This document shows, piece after piece, positions 23,291 through 31,731 of a DNA stretch of 33,041 nt. Positions within the stretch are counted from its first letter, which is position 1; each line of letters starts with the position of its first letter. Origin of the DNA: a bacterium. Its GTDB lineage: Bacteria; Bacillota; Clostridia; Lachnospirales; Lachnospiraceae. Position numbers and translations under genes: made by a program. Below the pieces are notes generated by a model, which was given only the letters and a program-made list of their open reading frames with translations, was not told the origin of the DNA and ran no database searches. The stretch is from positions 1 through 33,041 of the forward strand of contig JAQYCU010000051.1 in NCBI GenBank assembly GCA_028724545.1, in the 5' to 3' direction.

Positions 23291-24598
23291 TTGACAGAAA
23301 AGACAGAATTACTACAAAAGCAGAACTTGAATAAAATCGTTCAGATGATGTATGAAGGGTGTAAGTCTGAAGGTACAATGAATCTTGGTGTAGAGTTAGA
23401 ACATTTTATTGTCAGAAAGGATACGCAAACAGCAGTCTGCTATTATGGCAGAAATGGAATGCAGGATATTTTAAACAGGCTATTAAAAAGTTATCCCAAT
23501 GCCAAAGGCGTATATGAGAGAGGAAAAGACAGCAGTGGAACAAACAGCAGTCTTCTGATGGGGATAGATGCCGGAAATTTTTCTGTTTCTTTAGAGCCGG
23601 CTGCCCAGTTAGAAATCAGCATTTCGCCGAGAGAGTCCATTTGCGAGATAGAAACCATCTATCAGGAATTTCGGGAGCATTTGGATTTTGTGCTGGATGC
23701 GTGTGATGCATCCTGCGTAACGATGGGATATCACCCGTATCAGAAAGCAGAAGAACTGGAACTGATTCCGAAAGAACGGTATCGGGTTATGGATGCCTAT
23801 TTTGCGCAGATAGGGAACGCCGGCAGGCAGATGATGCGTGCAACAGCTTCGACGCAGATTTCTATTGATTACACATCCTGCAGTGATTTTCGGAAAAAAT
23901 ATCAGGCAGCATATGTTCTGACACCGGTTTTTAAGTTCCTTACGGACTGTACGCCGGTATATGAAGGAAATAAAAACGGACAGTTGCTTCGCAGAAGCTG
24001 TATCTGGGAAGAGGTAGATTCGGATAGAACCGGTATTGTACCGGAAGCCATTTCGGGAGAATTTACATTTCGGGATTATGCTGTATATTTGTGGAATCTG
24101 CCATTAGTATATTGCCCGAAAGAACTGCTCCCATTATCCTTTGTCAGAGAACTAAAGGAAACGGAAGTTTCACAAAAGATTTCTCCGGCAGTAGGAAGAC
24201 TGACGCCGGCGCAGATATGGAAAGAGGAAGAAATGACAAATGATGCGATATGGCATATGATGTCAATGGCTTTCCCTGATGTCAGACTGAAAAATTATAT
24301 TGAAATCCGGGGAGCAGATGCGATGCCGGTTAGCCGTGTGCTTTCCTATGCAGCATTGGTAAAAGGACTTTTGTATAATAAAGAAATCATAGACAAAATT
24401 GACCAGGAAGTGCAGTTGCAGAATATTACGGAACATCATATCAAAAAAGCAGAGCAGGCGATTCAAAAAGAAGGAAAAGATGCAGTTGTATATCGCCAGA
24501 ATATTGTGTTACTCTGTAAAAAACTGTTGCAGAAGGCATATGACTTTTTGCCGAAGGAAGAGAAGAAATATTTGGAAATGGAGAAGTTATGCAAATAG
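23291..24598 (+). CDS. GCS2-family glutamate-cysteine ligase-like carboxylate-amine ligase
   Basis: A 435-residue cytoplasmic ligase of the GCS2 (plant-type glutamate-cysteine ligase) family, which joins a carboxylate to an amine using ATP. Signs are NLGVELEHFIV near the start, SLEPAAQLEISISPRES in the nucleotide/metal-binding region, and ASTQISIDYTS and NYIEIRGADAMP further on. The start is uncertain: no ATG is suitable, TTG 23291 has AGAGGAG nine bases upstream, and TTG 23282 is too near it. It overlaps the next gene, an ATP-grasp ligase, by 10 bases, the arrangement of glutathione-like biosynthesis. gamma-Glutamylcysteine is the default product; other amides are possible, as described for COOH-NH2 ligase/ATP-grasp pairs. 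Confidence 0.85.
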   Translation: MTEKTELLQKQNLNKIVQMMYEGCKSEGTMNLGVELEHFIVRKDTQTAVCYYGRNGMQDILNRLLKSYPNAKGVYERGKDSSGTNSSLLMGIDAGNFSVSLEPAAQLEISISPRESICEIETIYQEFREHLDFVLDACDASCVTMGYHPYQKAEELELIPKERYRVMDAYFAQIGNAGRQMMRATASTQISIDYTSCSDFRKKYQAAYVLTPVFKFLTDCTPVYEGNKNGQLLRRSCIWEEVDSDRTGIVPEAISGEFTFRDYAVYLWNLPLVYCPKELLPLSFVRELKETEVSQKISPAVGRLTPAQIWKEEEMTNDAIWHMMSMAFPDVRLKNYIEIRGADAMPVSRVLSYAALVKGLLYNKEIIDKIDQEVQLQNITEHHIKKAEQAIQKEGKDAVVYRQNIVLLCKKLLQKAYDFLPKEEKKYLEMEKLCK

Positions 24599-25932
24599 AC
24601 AGAATCAATCAGGAATATTGTGACTGGATACAGGAACATTACGAGGAAAACCGTGAGGGAGCCATACGGATGCAGGAATATTTAGACCGGACTCCGTTGT
24701 ATTATAAAGACCATTGCTTTTCTAAAATTTTGCAGATTCCTAAGATATATACAGAGGAAATCGCAGAAGATTTTTCAAGGATTGTAACGGTAACCTATCG
24801 AATTTTTGAAAAAGTAATTCAGGAATATCTGCATTGCGAAGACTATCGTGCATTGTTTCCTTTTTCAAAAGAACTGGAAGAACTGATTCTGACACCGAAT
24901 CTGTATCAGTCTGTGCTGCCAATCGCACGTTTTGATATTTTCTATCAGGAAGACACATCAGATTTTTATTTTTGCGAAATCAATACAGATGGAACAAGCG
25001 CGATGAATGAAGACAGGATTCTGAATGAGTCGCTGCTTCTGAATCCGGCACATCAGCATATGCTTCAAAAATACACGATGCGTTCTTTTGAATTGTTTGA
25101 CAGCTGGGTGGAAACTTTTCTTTCTCTTTACAGGACATATGAAAAAGCAGACGCAGGAAAACTGCCACAGGTTGCTATTGTAGATTTTCTGGAGCAGGGA
25201 ACAATACGGGAGTTTGAAGAGTTTGCCAGACGTTTTCAGAAAGCAGGAATGCTTTGTGAAGTCTGCGATATTCAGGAACTGGAATACCGGGACGGCGTGT
25301 TGTATTCGCCGGATGGTATGCGAATTGATGCTATTTATCGCCGTGCGGTCACTTCAGATATTATGAAGTCTTATGATAAGGTTCAGCCGTTTATACAGGC
25401 AGTATTAGACCAGAATGTATTTCTTGCCGGTTCTTTTACAACGCAGATTATCCATAATAAATGGCTTTTCCATGTATTGCATCTGGAGCGTACCAGACAA
25501 TTTCTGACGAAGGAAGAATGGGCATTTGTTAAAAAGCATATTCCGGATACCAGATTGCTGGAAAAAGACAAGATTGTATTGCAGCAGTTAATCGAAAAGA
25601 AAAATGAATATATTATCAAACCGTTAGATTCCTACGCTTCTAATGGTGTGTTTGCCGGTGTGGATTATACAGACAAAGAATGGGAGCAGATTGTGAAGGA
25701 GCATATGGACTGTCAATATATCTGTCAGAAATATTGTCCACAGTACCGTACCAAAAATATTGATTTTATCAATGGTGACGGACAGTTAAAAGATTATATT
25801 AATATGGCAGGACTGTATGTATATAATGGGGAATTTGCCGGCGTATTTTCAAGGTTATCCGACGGTGGCATTATCGCTTCACACGGAAATGAACGGTCAG
25901 CACCGACACTGGTGGTAACAGGAGAGCGTTAA
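24589..25932 (+). CDS. ATP-grasp family ligase (glutathione/glutathionylspermidine synthase-like)
   Basis: A 447-residue ligase with ATP-grasp features: FYFCEINTDGTSAMNEDRIL (about residues 125-145), the lysine strand EYIIKPLDSYASNGVFAG (about 340-358), a downstream CQKYC, and NMAGLYVYNGEFAGVFSRLS with SHGNERSAP near the C-terminus. It should use ATP to activate a carboxylate and join an amine, acting on the product of the preceding GCS2 enzyme. It overlaps that gene by 10 bases and has GGAG before its ATG. It is not a canonical bacterial GshB by sequence pattern, so the second amino acid need not be glycine. A cyclase gene of the DHQS family follows after 110 bases without a terminator. Confidence 0.8.
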   Translation: MQIDRINQEYCDWIQEHYEENREGAIRMQEYLDRTPLYYKDHCFSKILQIPKIYTEEIAEDFSRIVTVTYRIFEKVIQEYLHCEDYRALFPFSKELEELILTPNLYQSVLPIARFDIFYQEDTSDFYFCEINTDGTSAMNEDRILNESLLLNPAHQHMLQKYTMRSFELFDSWVETFLSLYRTYEKADAGKLPQVAIVDFLEQGTIREFEEFARRFQKAGMLCEVCDIQELEYRDGVLYSPDGMRIDAIYRRAVTSDIMKSYDKVQPFIQAVLDQNVFLAGSFTTQIIHNKWLFHVLHLERTRQFLTKEEWAFVKKHIPDTRLLEKDKIVLQQLIEKKNEYIIKPLDSYASNGVFAGVDYTDKEWEQIVKEHMDCQYICQKYCPQYRTKNIDFINGDGQLKDYINMAGLYVYNGEFAGVFSRLSDGGIIASHGNERSAPTLVVTGER

Positions 25933-26042
25933 TATTGCAGAAGTGTCCCAAAAGAGAAGTGTCAAATCGCAGAGGCATATCAAAATAGAAATATCATATA
26001 AAAAACAGAAACAATAACAAGGAAAAACAGGAGGATTGCTAT

Positions 26043-27155
26043 ATGAGTGTATTTCAGGTAGAACTTAAAAAAGTGGTAGATGACAGCTACCCGATTGAAA
26101 CAGGATTTGGATTAGAAGACAAATTAATAGACGATTTAAAAAATGGTCTGGCAGGAAATATCAAAAAATTTGCAATTATCACAGACAGTATCGTAAAAGA
26201 TTTGTATGCTGATGCAATCTGCCAGAAAATGCAGAAGGCAGGTTATGATGCAAACCTGTTTGTGTTTGAGGCAGGTGAAAAGAGCAAAACCCGCGAAACA
26301 AAAGCAATGATTGAAGACCAGATGCTTGCCAAAGGATATCGCCGTGACTGCTGCATTATCGCTGTTGGTGGTGGTGTAGTAACCGATTTGGCAGGTTTTA
26401 TTGCCGGAACGTATGGAAGAGGTGTACCATTTATTAATTATGCAACGACTCTTCTTGCTGCTGCTGATGCTTCCGTGGGAGGCAAGACAGCAATTGATAC
26501 ACCATTGGCAACAAATTTAATTGGCCTGTTCAATCAGCCGGAAAAAGTATATCTGGATATTGCAACCTGGAAAACATTGCCGGAAAGCCAGATATCAAGT
26601 GGTATGGCAGAAACCATTAAGCATGCCTGCATGGCAAGCAGAACCTTTTTTGATTTTCTCAAGGAAAATATGAGCCGGATTATGGCAGTAGATGCCAAAG
26701 CGTGTGAACATATTGCCGAAGAGAATTGCAAAATCAAATATCACGTCGTAGAAAAGGATGAGCGTGAGAGTGGTCTGCGTGAAATCTTAAATCTTGGCCA
26801 TACTGTTGGACGTGCCATTGAAACGGTCAGTGAGTACAAATTGTCCCACGGAGAAGCCGTTTCCATAGGAATGATTGCCCAGATGAAACTTTCTATCAAA
26901 TTAGGCTATATGACGGAAGAAGAAGCAGACGAAGTCAGTGAGCTGTTGCAGCAGGCAAAACTTCCGGTTACCATACCGGATTATATAGACAGAGAGCAGC
27001 TGGTAAAGAAATTATATACGGACAAAAAGGTAAAAGATGGAAAACTCCGTTTTGTCGTACAAAAAGGAATTGGAAATGTGGTAGAGTTTGCACCGGGCGT
27101 TTTTGCAACACCGGTGGAAGAAGAAACAGCGCGTGAAATTATTATGAGTTTGTAG
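26043..27155 (+). CDS. aroB: 3-dehydroquinate synthase family cyclase (AroB-like)
   Basis: A 370-residue NAD- and zinc-dependent sugar-phosphate cyclase. Seen: NAD motif GGGVVTDLAGFIAGTYGRG, substrate motif ASVGGKTAID, metal ligands Glu in GMAETIKH and His in NLGHTVGRAIE and in LSHGEAVSIGM. AroB converts DAHP to 3-dehydroquinate in the shikimate pathway. One difference: the strongly conserved Lys of the G-K-N motif after VGGK is replaced, the sequence being DTPLATNLIG; the Asn is kept. AGGAGG precedes ATG. Its neighbours are two amide ligases upstream and a DNA glycosylase 7 bases downstream, not aro genes. AroB is the default call; another sugar-phosphate cyclase activity is possible. Confidence 0.75.
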   Translation: MSVFQVELKKVVDDSYPIETGFGLEDKLIDDLKNGLAGNIKKFAIITDSIVKDLYADAICQKMQKAGYDANLFVFEAGEKSKTRETKAMIEDQMLAKGYRRDCCIIAVGGGVVTDLAGFIAGTYGRGVPFINYATTLLAAADASVGGKTAIDTPLATNLIGLFNQPEKVYLDIATWKTLPESQISSGMAETIKHACMASRTFFDFLKENMSRIMAVDAKACEHIAEENCKIKYHVVEKDERESGLREILNLGHTVGRAIETVSEYKLSHGEAVSIGMIAQMKLSIKLGYMTEEEADEVSELLQQAKLPVTIPDYIDREQLVKKLYTDKKVKDGKLRFVVQKGIGNVVEFAPGVFATPVEEETAREIIMSL

Positions 27156-27162
27156 AGGAATT

Positions 27163-27675
27163 ATGAAAGAAGAAATGTATACCCATGTGGTACATACTTT
27201 TGAACCGGTCTATAACAGCGAAAGCAGAGTACTGATTCTTGGCTCATTTCCGTCTGTTAAGTCAAGGCAGCAGCAGTTTTATTATGGCCATCCCCAGAAC
27301 CGTTTCTGGAAAGTGCTTGCCCGTTGCCTGAAAACGGCTATCCCGGAAACGCTTCCGGAGAAAAAGAAAATGCTTTTAGAAAACCATATTGCAGTCTGGG
27401 ATGTGATTGCCTCCTGCGATATTGTCGGTTCAAGCGATAACTCGATTAAAAATGTAGTAGTGAATGATTTTTCGTCCGTTTTGCAGAAAACGCAGATTGA
27501 CAGAATTTATGCAAATGGCAGTAAAGCGTATGAATTATACCGGAAATATGCCGAAAGTCAGACGGATATGCCAATTATAAAATTGCCTTCCACAAGTCCG
27601 GCAAATGCAGCGTGGAGTCTGGACAGGCTTGTGGCAGAGTGGGGCAGAGAAATTATCAAAAATACGGTTAATTGA
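27163..27675 (+). CDS. DNA-deoxyinosine glycosylase (uracil-DNA glycosylase superfamily)
   Basis: A 170-residue repair enzyme of the uracil-DNA glycosylase superfamily. The N-terminal motif GSFPSVKSRQQQFYYGHPQN (residues 27-46) followed by RFW, and the C-terminal LPSTSPANAAWSL, are the marks of the hypoxanthine/deoxyinosine glycosylase group. It removes deaminated adenine from DNA to begin base-excision repair. It starts 7 bases after the aroB-like stop, so it is co-transcribed, and ends just before the ZTP riboswitch of the purine genes; deaminated purines give a loose thematic link, but that is inference. Confidence 0.87.
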   Translation: MKEEMYTHVVHTFEPVYNSESRVLILGSFPSVKSRQQQFYYGHPQNRFWKVLARCLKTAIPETLPEKKKMLLENHIAVWDVIASCDIVGSSDNSIKNVVVNDFSSVLQKTQIDRIYANGSKAYELYRKYAESQTDMPIIKLPSTSPANAAWSLDRLVAEWGREIIKNTVN

Positions 27676-27715
27676 TATTGTATTTTTAAAAAAAATAGTG
27701 TATTCTGTTACTAAC

Positions 27716-27786
27716 ATCCATACGACTGGCGGATAAGTGGGAATACCCACGGGGAGTATGGAAGAAAAGAGCCGACCGCCTGGGCA
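27716..27786 (+). promoter_or_regulatory. ZTP (pfl) riboswitch aptamer
   Basis: The sequence has the pfl-motif core: P1 CCATAC / GTATGG (27718-27723, 27756-27761), an internal hairpin GTGGG-AATA-CCCAC (27737-27750), and the conserved 3' segment GCCGACCGCCTGGGCA (27771-27786). GGCGG (27728-27732) pairs with CCGCC (27776-27780) as the required pseudoknot. ZTP/ZMP, which accumulates when 10-formyl-tetrahydrofolate is short, binds this RNA and turns expression on. It precedes genes for the two last purine steps, the expected targets. A TTGTAT-17-TATTCT promoter lies at 27678-27706. Confidence 0.92.
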
Positions 27787-27820
27787 GATGATTTTTTTCG
27801 TTTGCTCAGGTGGTCTTTTT
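27774..27820 (+). terminator. Riboswitch-controlled terminator
   Basis: GACCGCCTGGGC (27774-27785) pairs with GCTCAGGTGGTC (27804-27815) through two G-U pairs, followed by five T residues. Its 5' arm is the conserved 3' half of the aptamer, so ligand-bound aptamer and terminator are mutually exclusive, an ON switch. Confidence 0.9.
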
Positions 27821-27927
27821 GGTATCTGGCCGAAATCCACGAAGAGGAACGAAGGATTTTTATGGCATATGCCAAAAGGAACAAAGAACTGTTGACAAAT
27901 CATGAAAAAGGCAAAGGAGATGGAACG

Positions 27928-28641
27928 ATGCAGATGATATCGCTGGAAAAGGAACTGAAGGAAAATGCATACCCTGGAAGAGGTATTGTAATTGGAAAGT
28001 CAAAGAACGGGAAATATGCCGTTACAGCGTATTTTATTATGGGAAGAAGCGAGAATAGCAGAAACCGTGTATTTGTAGAGGACGGAGAAGGCATTCGCAC
28101 ACAGGCGTTTGACCCTTCCAAACTGAGTGACCCAAGTCTGATTATTTACGCACCGGTTCGTGTGTTAGGAAACAAGACAATTGTTACAAATGGTGACCAG
28201 ACAGATACCATTTATGATTTGATGGATAAGCAGCAGACATTTGAGCAGGCTCTGCGTACAAGGGAATTTGAGCCGGATGCGCCAAACTATACACCTAGAA
28301 TTTCTGGAATTATGCATATTGAAGAGGGACAGTACAACTATGCAATGTCCATTTTGAAAAGCAACAATGGAAATCCGGATGCCTGCAACCGTTATACATT
28401 TTCTTATACCAATCCGGTAGCAGGGGAAGGTCATTTTATCCATACTTATCAGTGCGACGGCAATCCACTTCCAAGCTTTGAGGGAGAGCCAAAGCTGGTT
28501 GAGATTCCGGATGATATGGCTGCATTTACGGATATGCTCTGGAACAGCCTGAATGAAGATAACAAAGTATCTTTATTTGTGCGCTATATTGATATTGAAA
28601 CAGGCAAGTATGAAACTACCATCGTGAATAAAAATAAATAA
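27928..28641 (+). CDS. IMP cyclohydrolase (PurO-like)
   Basis: A 237-residue enzyme of the IMP cyclohydrolase family, which closes FAICAR to IMP in the last step of purine synthesis. The start YPGRGIVIGKSKNGKYAVTA followed by YFIMGRSENSRNR is the family signature, and the C-terminal RYIDIETGKYETTIVN is also typical. AAAGGAGATG before 27928 selects this start; the frame extends upstream into the riboswitch terminator but has no site there. It is 34 bases before the AICAR formyltransferase gene, and the two replace the usual bifunctional PurH. Both are under the ZTP riboswitch. Confidence 0.9.
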   Translation: MQMISLEKELKENAYPGRGIVIGKSKNGKYAVTAYFIMGRSENSRNRVFVEDGEGIRTQAFDPSKLSDPSLIIYAPVRVLGNKTIVTNGDQTDTIYDLMDKQQTFEQALRTREFEPDAPNYTPRISGIMHIEEGQYNYAMSILKSNNGNPDACNRYTFSYTNPVAGEGHFIHTYQCDGNPLPSFEGEPKLVEIPDDMAAFTDMLWNSLNEDNKVSLFVRYIDIETGKYETTIVNKNK

Positions 28642-28675
28642 AGAAAAGCAGAATGTTTAGAAAAGAGGATGAATT

Positions 28676-29851
28676 ATGAAAGAATTAGAATTAAAATACG
28701 GATGTAATCCAAACCAGAAACCATCAAGAATTTATATGAAAGAGGGAGAACTTCCTATTCAGGTATTAAACGGAAAGCCGGGATATATCAACTTCTTAGA
28801 TGCTTTTAACGGCTGGCAGTTAGTAAAAGAACTGAAGCAGGCAACAGGTCTTCCAGCTGCTACATCCTTTAAGCATGTATCACCTGCCGGAGCAGCTGTC
28901 GGACTTCCGTTAAGTGAAGTAGAAGCTAAAATTTACTGGGTAGATGATTTAGGTGAGTTATCTCCATTGGCTTGCGCATACTCAAGAGCAAGAGGTGCTG
29001 ACCGTATGTCTTCTTATGGTGATTTTATTGCACTTTCTGATGTTTGTGACGTATCAACAGCAAAAGTAATTAAGAGAGAATTTTCAGATGGAATTATTGC
29101 ACCGGGATATGAACCGGAAGCATTGGAAATGCTAAAAGGAAAGAAAAAAGGCAGTTATGCCATTATTCAGATTGATGAGAACTATGTTCCGGACCCAATC
29201 GAGCATAAAGAAGTATTTGGTATTACTTTTGAGCAGGGAAGAAATGAACTGCACATTGATGATGAATTTTTCAGCAATGTAGTAACAAAGAATAAAGAGA
29301 TTCCGGAGTCTGCCAAGATTGATATGGCAATTGCCATGATTACCCTGAAATATACGCAGTCAAACTCTGTATGTTTCGTAAAAAATGGACAGGCAATTGG
29401 CGTAGGTGCCGGACAGCAGTCAAGAATCCATTGTACCAGACTGGCAGGAAACAAAGCAGACAACTGGCTTCTTCGTCAGTCACCACAGGTTTTAAATCTT
29501 CCGTTCAAAGAAGATATGAAACGTGCAGACAGAGATAATGCCATTGACCTGTATATGGGTGAGGACTATATGGATGTTCTTGCAGATGGCGAGTGGGAAA
29601 AAGTATTTACCGAAAAACCACCGGTATTTACAAAGGAAGAGAAAGATGAATGGCTTTCTCAGGCAACAGATGTAACACTTGGTTCGGATGCATTTTTCCC
29701 ATTTAGTGATAATATTGAAAGAGCATATCGCAGTGGTGTTAAGTATATTGCCCAGCCGGGTGGCTCAATTCGTGATGCAGAAGTTATCGAAGCATGTGAC
29801 AAGCACGGCATTGCTATGAGCTTCACAGGACTTCGTCTGTTCCATCACTAA
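28676..29851 (+). CDS. Stand-alone AICAR formyltransferase (PurH formyltransferase domain only)
   Basis: A 391-residue enzyme that transfers a formyl group from 10-formyl-tetrahydrofolate to AICAR. Markers are [11 protein letters not shown] at the start, the catalytic Lys-His in [33 protein letters not shown] followed by [11 protein letters not shown], and the end [20 protein letters not shown]. Usual PurH is about 510 residues with an N-terminal MGS-like IMP cyclohydrolase domain; that domain is absent, and a separate IMP cyclohydrolase is encoded just upstream. GAGG precedes the ATG. A terminator follows, so the riboswitch unit ends here. Confidence 0.93.
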   Translation: MKELELKYGCNPNQKPSRIYMKEGELPIQVLNGKPGYINFLDAFNGWQLVKELKQATGLPAATSFKHVSPAGAAVGLPLSEVEAKIYWVDDLGELSPLACAYSRARGADRMSSYGDFIALSDVCDVSTAKVIKREFSDGIIAPGYEPEALEMLKGKKKGSYAIIQIDENYVPDPIEHKEVFGITFEQGRNELHIDDEFFSNVVTKNKEIPESAKIDMAIAMITLKYTQSNSVCFVKNGQAIGVGAGQQSRIHCTRLAGNKADNWLLRQSPQVLNLPFKEDMKRADRDNAIDLYMGEDYMDVLADGEWEKVFTEKPPVFTKEEKDEWLSQATDVTLGSDAFFPFSDNIERAYRSGVKYIAQPGGSIRDAEVIEACDKHGIAMSFTGLRLFHH

Positions 29852-29872
29852 AAAAATCGTTTCTGACATAAG

Positions 29873-29912
29873 ACACATCAGGCAGAAGTTATTTTGTCTG
29901 GTGTGTTTCTTA
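29873..29912 (+). terminator. Terminator of the purine unit
   Basis: ACACATCAGGCA (29873-29884) pairs with TGTCTGGTGTGT (29895-29906) with two G-U pairs; TTCTTAATAG follows. Confidence 0.75.
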
Positions 29913-29979
29913 ATAGGGTGTATTTGGGTTATTCAGTTACCACAAAATGAGAGAAAATAAAAGGAGGAGGAAAAGAGGA

Positions 29980-31098
29980 GTGGATACCAGAAAAAAACGA
30001 ATTATCATTGGTGTTGTGGCAGCAGTTGTCGTATGTATTCTGATTGGAGGGACTGCGATATACCTTCACGCGCAGCAAAAGAATGATAAAGAGCAGGATA
30101 CGGTTGTTGCAGAAACAACGCCTGTGCCAACAGCAACACCGGTTCCGACACCGACAGTTGACCCGCATCTGGGACAGGTGCGCAGTTCGATTACCGGCGA
30201 ATGGGTTGAAAAAAAGACAGAAGCCAAAAGACCATACGCTGTTATGATTAACAATATCGAATATGCTTTTGACCACCAGAAGGGAACGTCAAAGGCGGAT
30301 ATTCTGTATGAAGCACTGGCAGAAGGCGGTATTACTCGTATGCTGGCAGTGTATCAGGACCCTTCCAACGTAAAAGTGATTGGTTCCGTGCGTAGTGCCA
30401 GACATTATTATGTCCAGTTTGCAAAAGAATGGAATGCCATTTACTGTCACTTTGGACAGACAAAATATGCTACAGCAAAAATCGAGGAGATAAAGGTAAA
30501 TAACCTGAGTGGTCTGTCTGCGATTGGACCGGTAGTATACAAGAGGGATACGTCGATTAAGGCACCACATAATGTATATACTTCTGGCAAAAAGTTACAG
30601 AAGGGTGCGAAACGGTTAAAGTATTCGCTGAAACAGAATAAAAAGAAGGCAGCAAAACATTTTGCTTTTTATGAAGAAGATACGGACCCTGATGTAAAAA
30701 GACAGGCAAAGAGTGTTGTCCTTCCATTTTCTAATTACTCTACCTGCCGTTTGAAATATAATGCAGAGAAAAAGAAATACTATAAATATGAGTATGGCAA
30801 AAAGCATATGGATACGTTTTACAAAAAGCAGCTTGCTTTTAAAAATGTCATTATCCAGTTCGTGGAAGAGTCTAATATAGACCATAATGGCTATCAGACA
30901 ATGGAACTGACAAATAATTCCGGCAAGGGCTACTATATGACAAATGGAAAAATCCAGAAAATCACATGGAAGCGAAAAGAGGCAGGAAATAAAATGGTAT
31001 ACAGGGACCGTACTGGCAAATTGCTGACAATAAATCCAGGCAAGACGTATATTGCTGTATATCCAAAGAGCCGTAGAAGTCTGATTACCATTAAATAA
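29980..31098 (+). CDS. DUF3048 (YerB-like) membrane-anchored protein
   Basis: A 372-residue protein with a basic start, one membrane segment (about residues 8-29), a threonine/proline-rich linker (ETTPVPTATPVPTPTVDP) and a large outer domain. The domain is DUF3048: RPYAVMINNIEYAFDHQKG, DILYEALAEGGITRMLAVYQ, GSVRSARHYYVQFA, and a C-terminal part with TMELTNNSGKGYY. B. subtilis YerB is a lipoprotein of the same family; function is unknown. GTG 29980 has AGGAGGAGG nine bases upstream; an upstream ATG at 29947 would add 11 mainly basic residues but has no site. No partner gene is evident. Confidence 0.82.
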   Translation: MDTRKKRIIIGVVAAVVVCILIGGTAIYLHAQQKNDKEQDTVVAETTPVPTATPVPTPTVDPHLGQVRSSITGEWVEKKTEAKRPYAVMINNIEYAFDHQKGTSKADILYEALAEGGITRMLAVYQDPSNVKVIGSVRSARHYYVQFAKEWNAIYCHFGQTKYATAKIEEIKVNNLSGLSAIGPVVYKRDTSIKAPHNVYTSGKKLQKGAKRLKYSLKQNKKKAAKHFAFYEEDTDPDVKRQAKSVVLPFSNYSTCRLKYNAEKKKYYKYEYGKKHMDTFYKKQLAFKNVIIQFVEESNIDHNGYQTMELTNNSGKGYYMTNGKIQKITWKRKEAGNKMVYRDRTGKLLTINPGKTYIAVYPKSRRSLITIK

Positions 31099-31130
31099 GC
31101 AGGTAAAATCAGAGTACAGGGGGCAGGCTT

Positions 31131-31274
31131 ATGGTAACGAGAGAAGAGGCACTAAAGTTCGGATTATCTTTTCCGGATACTTATCAGGATGCTCCGTTTC
31201 ATGATGATAACTGGCGAATTTGCTTTCGGGGGCGAAGAAAGACAGGCACAGCTGCTACGGGCAGATGGAATTGA
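31131..31274 (+). pseudogene. Broken MmcQ/YjbR family gene (N-terminal end)
   Basis: ATG 31131 opens 47 codons beginning TREEALKFGLSFPDTYQDAP then FHDDNW, the usual start of MmcQ/YjbR proteins (about 110-120 residues, DNA-binding-like fold, function unclear). After NWR the sequence leaves the family and the frame stops at 31272. The junction is near 31212, where a different open frame takes over. Confidence 0.72.
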
Positions 31275-31341
31275 AGTGGTTAAGGGAAAAGTAGATTTAA
31301 AGAAATATGGTATGACGGTAGATGATATAAGTGCAGAATAA
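31201..31341 (+). pseudogene. C-terminal remnant of an unidentified gene fused to the YjbR fragment
   Basis: In another frame from 31201, 46 codons end at TAA 31339 with GEFAFGGEERQAQLLRADGI followed by EVVKGKVDLKKYGMTVDDIS. The composition is clearly protein-like and the terminator follows 6 bases after the stop, so this is probably the true end of a gene whose start was deleted. I do not recognise the family. Confidence 0.45.
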
Positions 31342-31347
31342 TATGAT

Positions 31348-31387
31348 AAAAAAGGAAATGCAGGAAGAAAACTGTGTTTCCTTTTTT
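31348..31387 (+). terminator. Strong terminator after the broken YjbR locus
   Basis: AAAAAAGGAAA (31348-31358) and TTTCCTTTTTT (31377-31387) are perfect 11-bp inverted copies around an 18-base loop with an inner CAG/CTG pair. The A- and T-rich arms make it work in either direction. Confidence 0.8.
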
Positions 31388-31574
31388 GATGGATTTATAT
31401 AAGAAAAAATGATAATAGATAAGAAAATGAAAAGTATTGGAACAAAAGCAATGTCAGAGATAAAATATAACACGAGAAGTGCTGTCAAACAGGGAGTGTG
31501 AAATTATAGGCAAGTCAGAAAAAGAAAGATGAAAAGTTTTCAACTTAAAAATGAAGAAAATTGCACGAACTCTC

Positions 31575-31602
31575 TTTACTTTTCTGAAAAGCAAGATATA
31601 AT
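31575..31602 (+). promoter_or_regulatory. Promoter of the 2-oxoacid oxidoreductase operon
   Basis: TTTACT (31575-31580) and TATAAT (31597-31602) are 16 bases apart. The leader to ATG 31732 is about 120 bases and has a near repeat, GTTGAACAATTTCAA and GTTGAAAGAATTTCAC. Apart from this, the AT-rich stretch 31388-31731 holds no gene that I can support. Confidence 0.65.
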
Positions 31603-31731
31603 AAAAAAGGTTGAACAATTTCAAATGATAAGTTGAAAGAATTTCACGCATACAAACATCATAGAATAAACAGAGAAAAGTAAAAAGATGTTTCAAAAAA
31701 GAATGAAAACAAAAAGTTAGGAGAGTTAATT

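Noticed and set aside
27802-27927. Longer N-terminus of the IMP cyclohydrolase
   Set aside because: The upstream in-frame codons run through the riboswitch terminator and have no start site; AAAGGAGATG selects 27928.
31441-31510. 16-codon ORF starting with MSEIKY between the terminator and the por promoter
   Set aside because: Too short, with no binding site and no similarity that I can recognise.
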